Both the position numbers and the translations under genes were made by a program. A stretch of DNA of 51,047 bases, from contig MVZM01000013.1 in assembly GCA_002068415.1 (NCBI GenBank), positions 1-51,047 on the forward strand, in the 5' to 3' direction. Positions within the stretch are counted from its first letter, which is position 1. Every line of letters begins with the position of its first letter. This document shows positions 7,809 to 16,259 of the stretch, one piece after another. Under the pieces are notes generated by a model. That model did no database searches and had not been told where the DNA came from. It saw nothing but the letters and a program-made list of their open reading frames with translations. This DNA comes from Tenericutes bacterium ADurb.BinA124 (lineage in GTDB: Bacteria > Bacillota_I > Bacilli_A > ML615J-28 > CAG-698).

Positions 7809-8983
7809 TCTGCTTCTTTCTTAGTCGCAAACAAAAATTGGTTGCGACCGCTATTCTTAATTTTATACAAGAGGGAATCCGCATCTTCATAAAGATAAGT
7901 CCAAGTTGTCAATTGCTTAAGTTCCGCAAAAGCAATCCCACTCGATAAGGAAATCGGTGTTTCCTCAAGCGGCAACAACTGAGAAAGCTCATCCAAAGAG
8001 GCATACATCATTTCCATTTTCCATTCAACTTCTTTAAAGAAGGTGGTTTTATATAAAATAATGAATTCATCACCGCCAATCCGACCGACGGCACTATTGT
8101 TATCACAAAAAACGGTGCGAATATTGTTGGCAAGATGCACTAAGCATTCATCACCAACTAAATGACCATGTTGGTCATTAAAGCGTTTGAAGAAATCAAT
8201 ATCGATCGCAATCACAAACAATAAATCATTATGTTTAGCGCCGGCTTTTAATTCATTAAAAGCTCTAGTTAAACCAAAACGATTGTTTAAGCCGGTCAAT
8301 GGATCTTGCAAGGACATCAATTCCAGTTTTTTAGCGGATTGATGCAGTTTAATTTCATTATCCAGCATCCTTAGGAAGGTTTGATAAGTCGCTTGGGAAA
8401 TGACCAAGGCCAGGGCTTCATAAATAAAAATCGTGTAAATCGCTTCCTTTAAGGTCAAAATATTAAAGCCCCAAACACCCACCATTAAAGCATTCGGTAA
8501 AAGCAAAAACAAGAAAATTTCCCAAAAAGATAAAATCGGCACTGCCGCCAAAACAAGGTAAAAACCAAATAAGGAAGCGGTTTTGCCGGAACTGTAAGCA
8601 TCCATTAAATAAACAGTAATAACCAAAAGCATATTAATGAGCCAAAACAAGTGATAAAACCATTTTAACATCTTTAAAGGATAGTCTTTTTTCTTCACAA
8701 AAAACCGAATAAAGATGATGGTAAATAAACTAATAACAATTATCAATGTATAAATTAGATGAAAGGGAAGCAAGAGGGACGGAGCGATATTAAAAGCGTC
8801 AGTAATCAAGGAAAAAAACACGCCAAACAACAAAAAAACAGCAATCCCTTGTAAGCGATTGACATTGAGAAGGGCAATGCGGTAGGACATGCTATTAGCT
8901 TGACTTTCCGGGCATTTTAAAACCCATTTATCAAATAAACGTTTAAAAAACTCATCGATGGAAAAAGACTTTTTTTGGTTCAT
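7805..8983 (-). CDS. Membrane-bound GGDEF diguanylate cyclase
   Basis: 392 residues. The first ~210 hold about six membrane segments with no recognised sensor domain. A C-terminal GGDEF domain follows (SLQDPLTGLNNR, IAIDIDFFKRFND, GRIGGDEF), so the catalytic motif is intact and it should make c-di-GMP. The autoinhibitory RxxD motif expected five residues before GGDEF is absent, so simple product inhibition is unlikely. I start at the ATG at 8983 (GTGAGG 7 nt upstream) rather than the in-frame ATG at 8995, which lacks a site. First gene of a four-gene overlapping operon; no EAL or PilZ gene is in the window. Confidence 0.9.
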   Translation of the reverse strand: MNQKKSFSIDEFFKRLFDKWVLKCPESQANSMSYRIALLNVNRLQGIAVFLLFGVFFSLITDAFNIAPSLLLPFHLIYTLIIVISLFTIIFIRFFVKKKDYPLKMLKWFYHLFWLINMLLVITVYLMDAYSSGKTASLFGFYLVLAAVPILSFWEIFLFLLLPNALMVGVWGFNILTLKEAIYTIFIYEALALVISQATYQTFLRMLDNEIKLHQSAKKLELMSLQDPLTGLNNRFGLTRAFNELKAGAKHNDLLFVIAIDIDFFKRFNDQHGHLVGDECLVHLANNIRTVFCDNNSAVGRIGGDEFIILYKTTFFKEVEWKMEMMYASLDELSQLLPLEETPISLSSGIAFAELKQLTTWTYLYEDADSLLYKIKNSGRNQFLFATKKEAE

Positions 8984-9137
8984 GACCAACCTCACATCAA
9001 TAATAATTACTAAAATTGTAACATAAATTTACCAACAATTCCATAAAGAATTTGTAAAAAGAGAAGAAATCAATAACTATCAAAGCATTTTCATCTTTAA
9101 TAAAGTTATGAAAAGGTTTTATTATGGAAAATCATCT

Positions 9138-9165
9138 TTGTTCCATCATAAAAAAATGGTATAAT
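9138..9165 (+). promoter_or_regulatory. Promoter of the phosphate transporter operon
   Basis: TTGTTC, a 16-nt spacer and a perfect TATAAT, 33 nt before the ATG at 9198. No convincing Pho-box direct repeats were seen upstream. Confidence 0.6.
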
Positions 9166-9197
9166 AAACAAGGGTAAATATATAAATAGGAGCAATT

Positions 9198-10250
9198 ATG
9201 ACAATTAGCTTTCTAGATTTCATCAATCAGCTTTTCGCAAACCCCATTTTAATGGTGACCGTCCTCTTAACTTTAGCTGTCATCTTGATTAACGGGTGGA
9301 CGGATGCCCCGAATGCGATTGCCACTTGCATCTCTACAAAAGCCATTTCACCGAGAAATGCGATCATCATGGCAACAATTTTTAACTTCCTTGGCGTCTT
9401 TGTCATGACTTTATTTAATGCAACCGTCGCCCAAACAATTTACAAAATGGTCGATTTCGGCGGTAATGCCCAAGATGCCCTAGCTGCCCTTTGTGCGGGC
9501 TTGGTAGGGATTGTTATTTGGGCCACTTTAGCTTGGATGTTTGGGATTCCCACCAGCGAAAGTCATGCTTTAATTGCCGGGATTTCCGGGGCCGCCATTG
9601 CTTTACAAAACGGTTTGGCCGGCATTAATCCCAACGAATGGATTAAAGTTCTCTATGGTTTACTTTTGTCCACCGTTCTTGGCTTTGGCAGTGGCTGGTT
9701 AATGGTTAAGCTCATTGAAGGCATCTTTCGAAAAACCGACCGCAATAAAACCTATGTCTTTTTCAAAAATGCCCAAATTGCCGGTGGAGCCGCCATGGCC
9801 TTTATGCATGGTGCCCAAGACGGGCAAAAATTTATGGGGGTCTTCATGCTGGGCATTTTCTTGGCTCAAGGCAATCCCAATGCCATCAGTTTTCATATTC
9901 CGATTTGGTTAATGATTCTAAGTTCTTTAGTCATGGCCTTAGGAACATCAATTGGTGGTTACCGCATTATTAAAACCGTGGGCATGGATATGGTTAAACT
10001 AAACCAATATGAAGGTTTCGCAGCGGACTTCTCAGCCGCCACTTGTTTGTTGATATCATCAATCGCCGGGATTCCCGTTTCGACAACCCACATGAAAACA
10101 ACTGCCATCATGGGTGTTGGCAGTGCCAAACGGCTGTCAAAAGTCGATTGGGGGATTGTGAAAGAACTGGTGTTAACCTGGATTCTTACTTTTCCGGGTT
10201 GTGGATTAATCGGATATTTCATGGCCAAATTATTTATTATGATATTTTAA
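9198..10250 (+). CDS. Inorganic phosphate transporter, PiT family
   Basis: 350 residues with about ten hydrophobic segments. Both halves show PiT signature features: NGWTDAPNAIATCISTKAISPRNA near the N-terminus and the inverted-repeat partner AAMAFMHGAQDGQKFMGV, with GIPTSESHALIAG and GIPVSTTHMKT elements. Low-affinity H+- or Na+-coupled (metal) phosphate uptake at the cytoplasmic membrane. It is followed 14 nt later by the DUF47 gene, the classical PiT regulatory partner, and both end at a strong terminator. Confidence 0.95.
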   Translation: MTISFLDFINQLFANPILMVTVLLTLAVILINGWTDAPNAIATCISTKAISPRNAIIMATIFNFLGVFVMTLFNATVAQTIYKMVDFGGNAQDALAALCAGLVGIVIWATLAWMFGIPTSESHALIAGISGAAIALQNGLAGINPNEWIKVLYGLLLSTVLGFGSGWLMVKLIEGIFRKTDRNKTYVFFKNAQIAGGAAMAFMHGAQDGQKFMGVFMLGIFLAQGNPNAISFHIPIWLMILSSLVMALGTSIGGYRIIKTVGMDMVKLNQYEGFAADFSAATCLLISSIAGIPVSTTHMKTTAIMGVGSAKRLSKVDWGIVKELVLTWILTFPGCGLIGYFMAKLFIMIF

Positions 10251-10264
10251 AAGGAAGGTCGAAT

Positions 10265-10888
10265 ATGGCAAAATTACAAGACAATTATTACTTTAAAAGT
10301 TTCATTAAGCTCGGGCAATTTTCCGTGGAAGCAGCTACCTTTTTAAAGGAAATCTTGCAAAACTATGATCGCCGAACTTTGGTTGCGGATGTCCAGGCGA
10401 TGCACAAAATTGAACATTCCGCTGACTTAGCCCAGCATGAAGTGATGGAAAAATTGGCTAAAGAGTTTATCACTCCGATTGAACGAGAAGATATCATTGC
10501 GATTTGCCAAAGAATCGATGATGTCACTGATGCCATCGAAGATGTTTTATTCCGTCTTTACATGTACAATGTGCAAAAACTGCGCAGTGATTACAATGAA
10601 TTTAGTGATATCATCATTGAAGCTTGTAAAGCTTTAAAATTAGCCATCATGGAATTCCCCTATTTTAAAAAAAGCCGCAGCATTGAACCGCATATTATTG
10701 AAGTCAACCGCTTAGAAGAAGTTGGCGATAAAATCTATATTGATGCGGTGCGCCGTCTCTTTATTGAAGAAGAAAATCCCGTTGAACTCATCATTTGGGA
10801 ACAAATTTACCACCGTTTTGAAAAATGTTCCGATGCCATTGAAGATGTTGCCGATGCCATCGAAACCGTCATCATGAAAAATCGCTAA
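10265..10888 (+). CDS. DUF47 (PhoU-like) partner of the phosphate transporter
   Basis: 207 residues, all-helical, PhoU-like. Repeated D/E-rich helices (HKIEHSADLAQHEVME, ICQRIDDVTDAIEDVL, FEKCSDAIEDVADAIE) provide the metal-binding acidic clusters known in this family. It is thought to regulate PiT activity. The start is the ATG at 10265, preceded by AAGGAAGG; the open frame extends 222 nt further upstream inside the transporter gene but has no start signal there and the extra residues match nothing. Confidence 0.93.
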   Translation: MAKLQDNYYFKSFIKLGQFSVEAATFLKEILQNYDRRTLVADVQAMHKIEHSADLAQHEVMEKLAKEFITPIEREDIIAICQRIDDVTDAIEDVLFRLYMYNVQKLRSDYNEFSDIIIEACKALKLAIMEFPYFKKSRSIEPHIIEVNRLEEVGDKIYIDAVRRLFIEEENPVELIIWEQIYHRFEKCSDAIEDVADAIETVIMKNR

Positions 10889-10890
10889 TT

Positions 10891-10936
10891 AAAAAGCCAT
10901 TAAGAATGAAGCAATCCATCTTAATGGCTCTTTTTT
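10891..10936. terminator. Bidirectional terminator
   Basis: Arms AGCCATTAAGA/TCTTAATGGCT with a 13-nt loop, T-run on both strands. It serves the DUF47 gene (plus) and the alpha/beta-hydrolase operon (minus). Confidence 0.8.
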
Positions 10937-11816
10937 ATTTGATAAAGTCTAAAACGGTTTTCGTTAGTTCATCCGGTTTATCCACCAATGGGGAATGTCC
11001 ACATTCCTTCCATTTGATAAGCGTCGAGTTGGGGATGGCCTTAACATTATCCATCACCATCGATTCTAAAACGGTGCGGTCCAACTCACCCCAAAGATGC
11101 AAAGTCGGGGCTTTAATTAAATGAATGGTATTATCACCGGAGCGATAAAAGTTCGGTTGATCACTCATATTAAGGGCTGCTAAAGCATAATCAGCCGCAC
11201 TTAAATTGCGTTGTTTCATCGTTTCACTGATATAAAGTTCATTTTCCTCCGCACTTGGTTTTTTATGGGAGTAAATCGTCAAATCATAAATATATGATAG
11301 AAACCCAGCATTTTTATGAGCAATAGCATCAATAACCGGTTTAACTTGCAAAGGATCATTCGCCATTTCCGCAGGTGAAGCATAGATTTCTCCCACCAAG
11401 GGTTGCAAGTTAGCATCCTTTTTAAAAATAGGATAGCCTTTGTGGGTTGTGGAAGCCAGTAAAATCAATTTTTTTACAAAACTAGGATAATGAGCAGCCA
11501 ATTCCATCGCTACTCCACCGCCTAAAGACCAGCCCAAAACATGGGCGCTTTTTATTTTCAGGGCTTTAAAAGCCAATTGCACATCATCAGCCAATTCCTT
11601 TAAACTCGTAATCGGTTTTTCATAAGTCGAATCACCAAAACCGCGTAAATCAAAAGCATAAACATGAACATCGTCCGGTAAACGTTCAATTAAGGGCAAA
11701 AAATAAACCGACGATGATAAATTGCCATGAATCAGCACCAGAACATTACTGCCACGGCCTTTTTCCAAATAAGCTAAGGTTTCCCCATTCGCTAAGGGGA
11801 GCATTTTTTTCTCCAT
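10935..11816 (-). CDS. Alpha/beta hydrolase
   Basis: 293 residues, cytosolic. Nucleophile elbow GWSLGG, oxyanion-side LIHGNLS, acid in LWGELDRTV, and histidine in CGHSPLVDKP complete the Ser-Asp-His triad. It resembles enol-lactonase/esterase-type hydrolases; the substrate is unknown. I use the ATG at 11816 (AAGGAGTTTCA upstream) instead of the in-frame ATG at 11846, which lies in the palindromic repeats. Last gene of the long operon; separated from the related hydrolase gene by the triple repeat at 11832-11890. The two hydrolases are probably diverged partners acting on esters or CoA-linked products. Confidence 0.88.
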   Translation of the reverse strand: MEKKMLPLANGETLAYLEKGRGSNVLVLIHGNLSSSVYFLPLIERLPDDVHVYAFDLRGFGDSTYEKPITSLKELADDVQLAFKALKIKSAHVLGWSLGGGVAMELAAHYPSFVKKLILLASTTHKGYPIFKKDANLQPLVGEIYASPAEMANDPLQVKPVIDAIAHKNAGFLSYIYDLTIYSHKKPSAEENELYISETMKQRNLSAADYALAALNMSDQPNFYRSGDNTIHLIKAPTLHLWGELDRTVLESMVMDNVKAIPNSTLIKWKECGHSPLVDKPDELTKTVLDFIK

Positions 11817-11831
11817 TGAAACTCCTTTCTT

Positions 11832-11890
11832 AAATGTTGTATACAAACATCAAATGTTGTATACAAACATCAAATGTTGTATACAACATC
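11832..11890. repeat. Three tandem 20-bp palindromic repeats
   Basis: Units at 11832-11851 and 11852-11871 are identical (AAATGTTGTATACAAACATC); the third (11872-11890) lacks one A and contains the perfect 16-bp palindrome ATGTTGTATACAACAT. The first-transcribed unit forms the last codons and stop region of the upstream hydrolase gene, and the array ends 5 nt before the ribosome binding site region of the next. Unit length is about two helical turns, as expected of an operator array; RNA structure or simple tandem duplication are alternatives. Confidence 0.85.
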
Positions 11891-12691
11891 ATGGGCATTT
11901 ACAAAACCAATGATTAAAGTGGTAAACAATAAGGGTTTTTCATACATGGAAGCATGACCAGCTTCCGGAATTTTAATCCATTGCGCATCTTTAATATGAC
12001 GGTACAAAAACTCCTGTTCGTGCATCGGTGTTAAATAATCCTGTTCGGCGCTGACAATTAAAGTTGGCGCTTTAATTAAGGGCAACTTCGCAACCAAATG
12101 ATGGTGGTCCGCACTTAAAGTTAAACGTTCCATGGCGTCCAAAAAGTCCGGATTCGAAAACACCGGTTTTAAAACTTGCTCACGGTTGCGCATCCACGCC
12201 AAACGGCTTTCATAGAAATACGGAGAATAAATAATCGGAATCGCCGTATAATAATAATGCAGTGGATCCCTAGTTTTCCCCGCTGCTATCCACCCTTTAC
12301 CAATATCCGCTAACCATGGTGAAGTATAAGCGGTTGTGTTGAATAAAATTAAGCGTTCCACCAACTGGGGATAATCACAAGCCAGTTGTAAGGCCACTTC
12401 CCCACCATAGGAAATCCCAACCACACTGACTTGGGATAATTGCAAATGAGCAAGTAAAGCCACTAATAATTCCACTTGTAAGGTTTGGGTATAACTTAAA
12501 CCCACTAATTTATCCGATTGTCCTTGGTCTAAAAAATCGACCCGAATAATTTGATTAGTGCGACTTAGAGTATTAATAAAGGGTTGCCAACTTTTAGTCG
12601 ACATCATAATGCCATTTAAAATCAGCAAGGGTTTACCCGCACCATCGACTTGGTAAAAAACTTGATAATCTTTAAATTTAAAATAGCTCAT
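11870..12691 (-). CDS. Alpha/beta hydrolase (enol-lactonase-like)
   Basis: 273 residues, cytosolic. Conserved alpha/beta-hydrolase features are LILNGIMMSTKSW (oxyanion region), nucleophile elbow VGISYGGE, acid EQDYLTP and histidine AGHASMYEKP. It is similar in build to 3-oxoadipate enol-lactonases and related esterases. It overlaps the CoA-transferase gene by 14 nt, so it is firmly in the same operon. Its last five codons and stop are formed by a 20-bp palindromic repeat, so the C-terminus (DVVYNI) may be a by-product of repeat expansion. Confidence 0.88.
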   Translation of the reverse strand: MSYFKFKDYQVFYQVDGAGKPLLILNGIMMSTKSWQPFINTLSRTNQIIRVDFLDQGQSDKLVGLSYTQTLQVELLVALLAHLQLSQVSVVGISYGGEVALQLACDYPQLVERLILFNTTAYTSPWLADIGKGWIAAGKTRDPLHYYYTAIPIIYSPYFYESRLAWMRNREQVLKPVFSNPDFLDAMERLTLSADHHHLVAKLPLIKAPTLIVSAEQDYLTPMHEQEFLYRHIKDAQWIKIPEAGHASMYEKPLLFTTLIIGFVNAHDVVYNI

Positions 12692-13994
12692 GCAAATACC
12701 CTACTTCAATAGCTTCTTTAGTTAATTGTTCACGGAACTTCGGATGAGCAATACTGATTAACAGTTTAGCACGCTCGCGAACATTTGTTCCGCGTAAGCG
12801 CACCACGCCATATTCCGTTACAACATAATCAACATCATTGCGCGAAAGGGAAACTGCCGCCCCTTGGTTTAAAGTCGTCACAATTTTTGATACTTCTTCT
12901 TTGATGCCGGTGACGGGGTTTCTTACCATCGCAGTCGAATAAAGGGCAATGAAGGAGCGCCCGTTTTTACTATTCTGAGCACCCACAGCGGTGTCACTCT
13001 GACCGCCCGTGCCGCTAAATTGTCTTGTTCCAATCGATTCGCTAGCACATTGGCCGGTTAAATCAATTTCAATGGTCGAATTAATCGAAACTTGATTATC
13101 ATTTAAACCGATGATATATGGATCATTGACATAGGCGCCATTGAGAATCATGACACTCGGATTATCATCAATGAAATCATAAAGTGCTTGATCGCCTAAA
13201 ACAAAGCAAGCAACGTGTTTTCCAGGATGAAGAGTTTTCTTTTTACCGGTAATAACACCGGCTTTAATTAATTTAGCCATTTCACTGGTTAACATTTCCG
13301 TATGAATGCCTAAATCTTTTTTCCCATATAAAGATTTCGCCACCGCATTCGGCATGCCCCCGATACCCAACTGAATCGTATCACCATCATTAATCAAATC
13401 GGCAATTTGGCGACCGATGATATAATCTTTTTCATTCGGTTCTTCAATGGGAATGGTCGGCACCGGATAATCGACAGCGACTAAATAATCGACATCGCTA
13501 ACATGTAATTCCACATCCCCTAAAGTTCTTGGAAAATGAGGATTGACTTCCAAAATAACGATATCCGCTTCTTTAATAATTTCTTTTTCATAAACATTAC
13601 ACAAGGACAAGGAAACAAAACCATGTTTGTCCGGAAGTGATGTTGCCATGACAAAAATATTGGGATGAACATGGTGGAGACGTTTTTTCCCCGCAAAGTG
13701 CAAATTGTTGGGAACATAGGAAATATTTCCGTGTTCATGGGCTTTCCTTAACACATTGGTATAAAACCAACCGTCAAGTTTAAATTTATCGCGCCACTTG
13801 GCTTCGATAAAGAATTCGCCATAAGCAAAGGGCAAACAATTGGTAACGGTGACATTGCTGACTCTTTCACCAGCGAGATGTAAATTAGACATAAAGGCTT
13901 GGGGTTCCGTCGCCGCCATCCCCACAATTATTTGATCATTGCTCTTCACAAGATCAATCATTTCTTTTACTGAAATATATTTGGCTTCTTTCAC
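12678..13994 (-). CDS. Acetyl-CoA hydrolase/4-hydroxybutyrate CoA-transferase family protein
   Basis: 438 residues, the length of the butyrate/4-hydroxybutyrate CoA-transferase branch. Visible blocks are DGDTIQLGIGGMPNAV, HTEMLTSEM, and GTGGQSD with NSKNGRSFIAL, all characteristic of the family; the C-terminal DYVVTEYGVVRLRG block is intact. It should move CoA from acetyl- or butyryl-CoA to a short acid. The start is GTG, with AGAGG 7 nt upstream. Within this operon it would activate the imported acid ahead of the reductase and thiolase. Confidence 0.9.
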   Translation of the reverse strand: MKEAKYISVKEMIDLVKSNDQIIVGMAATEPQAFMSNLHLAGERVSNVTVTNCLPFAYGEFFIEAKWRDKFKLDGWFYTNVLRKAHEHGNISYVPNNLHFAGKKRLHHVHPNIFVMATSLPDKHGFVSLSLCNVYEKEIIKEADIVILEVNPHFPRTLGDVELHVSDVDYLVAVDYPVPTIPIEEPNEKDYIIGRQIADLINDGDTIQLGIGGMPNAVAKSLYGKKDLGIHTEMLTSEMAKLIKAGVITGKKKTLHPGKHVACFVLGDQALYDFIDDNPSVMILNGAYVNDPYIIGLNDNQVSINSTIEIDLTGQCASESIGTRQFSGTGGQSDTAVGAQNSKNGRSFIALYSTAMVRNPVTGIKEEVSKIVTTLNQGAAVSLSRNDVDYVVTEYGVVRLRGTNVRERAKLLISIAHPKFREQLTKEAIEVGYLHELF

Positions 13995-14019
13995 AGTTTT
14001 ACCTCTTTCTTAAAAGACA

Positions 14020-14047
14020 ATTGGGAGAGATGAACATCTCTCCCAAT
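14020..14047 (-). terminator. Strong hairpin between binding-protein and CoA-transferase genes
   Basis: Perfect 13-bp stem ATTGGGAGAGATG/CATCTCTCCCAAT with a 2-nt apex. Only a short, interrupted T-run (TGTCTTTT) follows on the minus strand, so partial termination or 3' stabilisation of the upstream binding-protein message is more likely than a full stop. Confidence 0.6.
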
Positions 14048-14092
14048 CATTAATTCATCTAATTATTTAGCTTCAATTACTGATACAGTTTC

Positions 14093-15457
14093 TTACTTTT
14101 TAGCCTTAACTTGTGCAAGGGATTCAATTTCTCTAACCTTCACAAAGGTCCATCCGGAAGCAGCTAATTGGAATTTGGTTAAGGCTAGTGTGTCTAAGCC
14201 AACACGAGCGCCTTTACCCCAATCAATTGAACCAGCCATCGGAATGTCAATTGGTGCGGATTCAGCTAGAGCGATGAATGATTCCCAAGTCAGGGCATCA
14301 AAATCTTCGACGCGTTCCAAAATCGAAACAAAGGTGCAGCCAGCAACATAACCGGCCATGGCATAAGCATTAGCCCAGAGTGATTTAGCTTGTGTAGTTT
14401 CGAATGAACGAGTGGAAGAGTTAAGATCATGAACAAATCCTTCCCAATATTCAGCTGTGAAACCGGCCAATAAAGCGAGGTCATAATCAAAGCCCATCAG
14501 TTTGCCGTCACCACCAATTTGGGCAGCCGTTGGTGCTGGAGCACCGACTTGGGAAATATCAACCCAAGCATTAGCATAAACCGGATATGGAAGCGGTTGT
14601 GCAACTTTATCAACAACGAGTTGGGCCGGTGTGAAAACGGTCGCCCCATTAACATAAGAAGATAAAACCGGAACAGTTGAGTTATTTTCTCTTAAAGCTT
14701 TCGCAGCCGCAGTAGCTGGTGCTTGGTTGGAAGATAACAAAATAACACTTGGATTTAAACCCAAAGCAACCGGAACAACAGCGGTAGCGGTAGCCGCACT
14801 GAACGGAATGTAAGTAACGCGAGCAGCGATACCGGCAGCAGCGACTTCATCTTGAATACCAAGTTTAATCGATTGGCCAGCATCATCATCGGAATAAAGA
14901 ACGACAATTTTGTCACTCTCGCCTAGTTTGGCATCGCCATTAGGACCAAAGAGTTTTTCATGAAGCGCTCTGGCCACCATCATCCGACCTTCAGTCCGGA
15001 AAATAGGTTGAACGGACAAAATATTGTTGCCGGGAACATTTTCAAAATAGAGGGAGTTAACACCGGTAACACCATAAACCATCGGAATGCCTTTTTCTAA
15101 AAGGTAGTCCATCGTCGCATTAACTGTGTTCGTGCCGAAATGGCCAACAAGGGCAAAGACTTTATCTTCTTCTACTAACTTCTTCGTTAAAGTTAAGCCT
15201 TTTTCACCATTGAATTCATCATCATAATGAATGAACTTAATATCCGGACCATCATGAGTTGCATTATACTTATCAAATACAACTTCCATGGCGAGATTGA
15301 AAGGTACACCAACACCGGCAAAAGCCCCTGATGTGGCAGCCGTGTTACCAACATAGATGTAATCTTTGTCGATTCCTTGAGTACCGCTGTCTGGTTTGCA
15401 GCCGAACAATGTTAGGCTTAGCAACAACGCAAAAACAAATACTAATAATTTTTTCAT
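14093..15457 (-). CDS. Liv-type ABC transporter substrate-binding lipoprotein
   Basis: 454 residues. Signal peptide with lipobox LTLFGC, giving a membrane-anchored lipoprotein. The body shows the periplasmic-binding type-1 (leucine/isoleucine/valine) fold: IYVGNTAATSGAFAGVGVPFNLAMEV, VFALVGHFGTNTVNA, and VVLYSDDDAGQSIKLGIQDE. It is longer than common LivJ proteins (about 370-400). The ATG at 15457 has AAAAGGAGAG upstream; an in-frame earlier start at 15505 has no support. Substrate unknown; the gene neighbours point to an organic acid or acyl compound rather than an amino acid. Confidence 0.9.
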   Translation of the reverse strand: MKKLLVFVFALLLSLTLFGCKPDSGTQGIDKDYIYVGNTAATSGAFAGVGVPFNLAMEVVFDKYNATHDGPDIKFIHYDDEFNGEKGLTLTKKLVEEDKVFALVGHFGTNTVNATMDYLLEKGIPMVYGVTGVNSLYFENVPGNNILSVQPIFRTEGRMMVARALHEKLFGPNGDAKLGESDKIVVLYSDDDAGQSIKLGIQDEVAAAGIAARVTYIPFSAATATAVVPVALGLNPSVILLSSNQAPATAAAKALRENNSTVPVLSSYVNGATVFTPAQLVVDKVAQPLPYPVYANAWVDISQVGAPAPTAAQIGGDGKLMGFDYDLALLAGFTAEYWEGFVHDLNSSTRSFETTQAKSLWANAYAMAGYVAGCTFVSILERVEDFDALTWESFIALAESAPIDIPMAGSIDWGKGARVGLDTLALTKFQLAASGWTFVKVREIESLAQVKAKK

Positions 15458-15482
15458 TTTCTCTCCTTTTCTTTTATTATAA

Positions 15483-15495
15483 GTGTTATTAACAC
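15483..15495. promoter_or_regulatory. Dyad in the livF-binding protein gap
   Basis: GTGTTA-T-TAACAC, extendable to AAGTGT...ACACTT, in the 49-nt gap upstream of the binding-protein ribosome site. It could be an operator or an mRNA hairpin setting relative expression. Confidence 0.35.
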
Positions 15496-15506
15496 ACTTA
15501 ACCAAA

Positions 15507-16259
15507 TTAATGGCTTCCGCCTAAATAGGCGCTGATGAGTTCTTCATTGTTAAGAAGCTCTTCAGCTTTGCCTTCCGTCTTAACCTTGCCAACTTCCAAA
15601 ACATAGGCATAATCAGCAATCTTCAATGTTTGTTTGGCATTTTGTTCAACAATCAAAATGGTTCTGCCATCCTCTTTAATCTTCGTGATGATTTTAAAGA
15701 TATCCCGAATCACAAGTGGAGCCAAACCAAGTGAGGGTTCATCTAACAACAATAATTCCGGTGCTCCCATCAAGGCCCGGCCAATGGCCAGCATCTGCTG
15801 TTCTCCTCCCGAGAGGGTCGCCGCTTGCTGTTTACTGCGTTCTGCCAAAATGGGGAAATATTTATAAGTCTCATTGAGTAATTCTTTAATGCGTTTACTG
15901 CGACTAATTTTTACGCCATCTTTCACAATTGCTTTAATCGTATAAGCTCCGGCCAAGAGATTTTCTTCAACCGTTAAGCCGGTTAAAATTAAGCGTCCTT
16001 CCGGAGATTGAGTAATCCCCTTACCGACAATTTTATAGGGCGGAAGATTGTGAATAGCTTCACCATTATAGAGGATTTCGCCCGCTTTGACTTTGGTAAG
16101 ACCGGAAATCGAACGAATGGTGGACGTTTTACCGGCCCCATTAGCACCTAAAATAGCCACAATTGAGCCTTTCGGAACGACCATATTAATTCCTTTGATG
16201 GCCTTCACAATGCCGTAGTCAATCTCTAAATTGTTGATTTCAAGCACGTTTTTATTCAT
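15507..16259 (-). CDS. livF: Liv-type ABC transporter ATPase
   Basis: 250 residues, normal LivF length. Walker A GANGAGKTS, signature LSGGEQQMLAIGRALM, Walker B LLLLDEPSLGLAP and the following H-loop IVEQNA (Liv ATPases carry Q/N here) are all present. Partner of the LivG-like ATPase, whose gene overlaps by 8 nt. Energises uptake through LivH/LivM. Confidence 0.95.
   Translation of the reverse strand: MNKNVLEINNLEIDYGIVKAIKGINMVVPKGSIVAILGANGAGKTSTIRSISGLTKVKAGEILYNGEAIHNLPPYKIVGKGITQSPEGRLILTGLTVEENLLAGAYTIKAIVKDGVKISRSKRIKELLNETYKYFPILAERSKQQAATLSGGEQQMLAIGRALMGAPELLLLDEPSLGLAPLVIRDIFKIITKIKEDGRTILIVEQNAKQTLKIADYAYVLEVGKVKTEGKAEELLNNEELISAYLGGSH

Noticed and set aside
10043..10264. N-terminal extension of the DUF47 protein
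   Set aside because: It lies in another frame of the phosphate transporter gene, has no start signal and matches nothing; the ATG at 10265 has AAGGAAGG upstream.
11832..11890. CRISPR array
   Set aside because: The units are directly adjacent palindromes with no spacers, and no cas genes are present.
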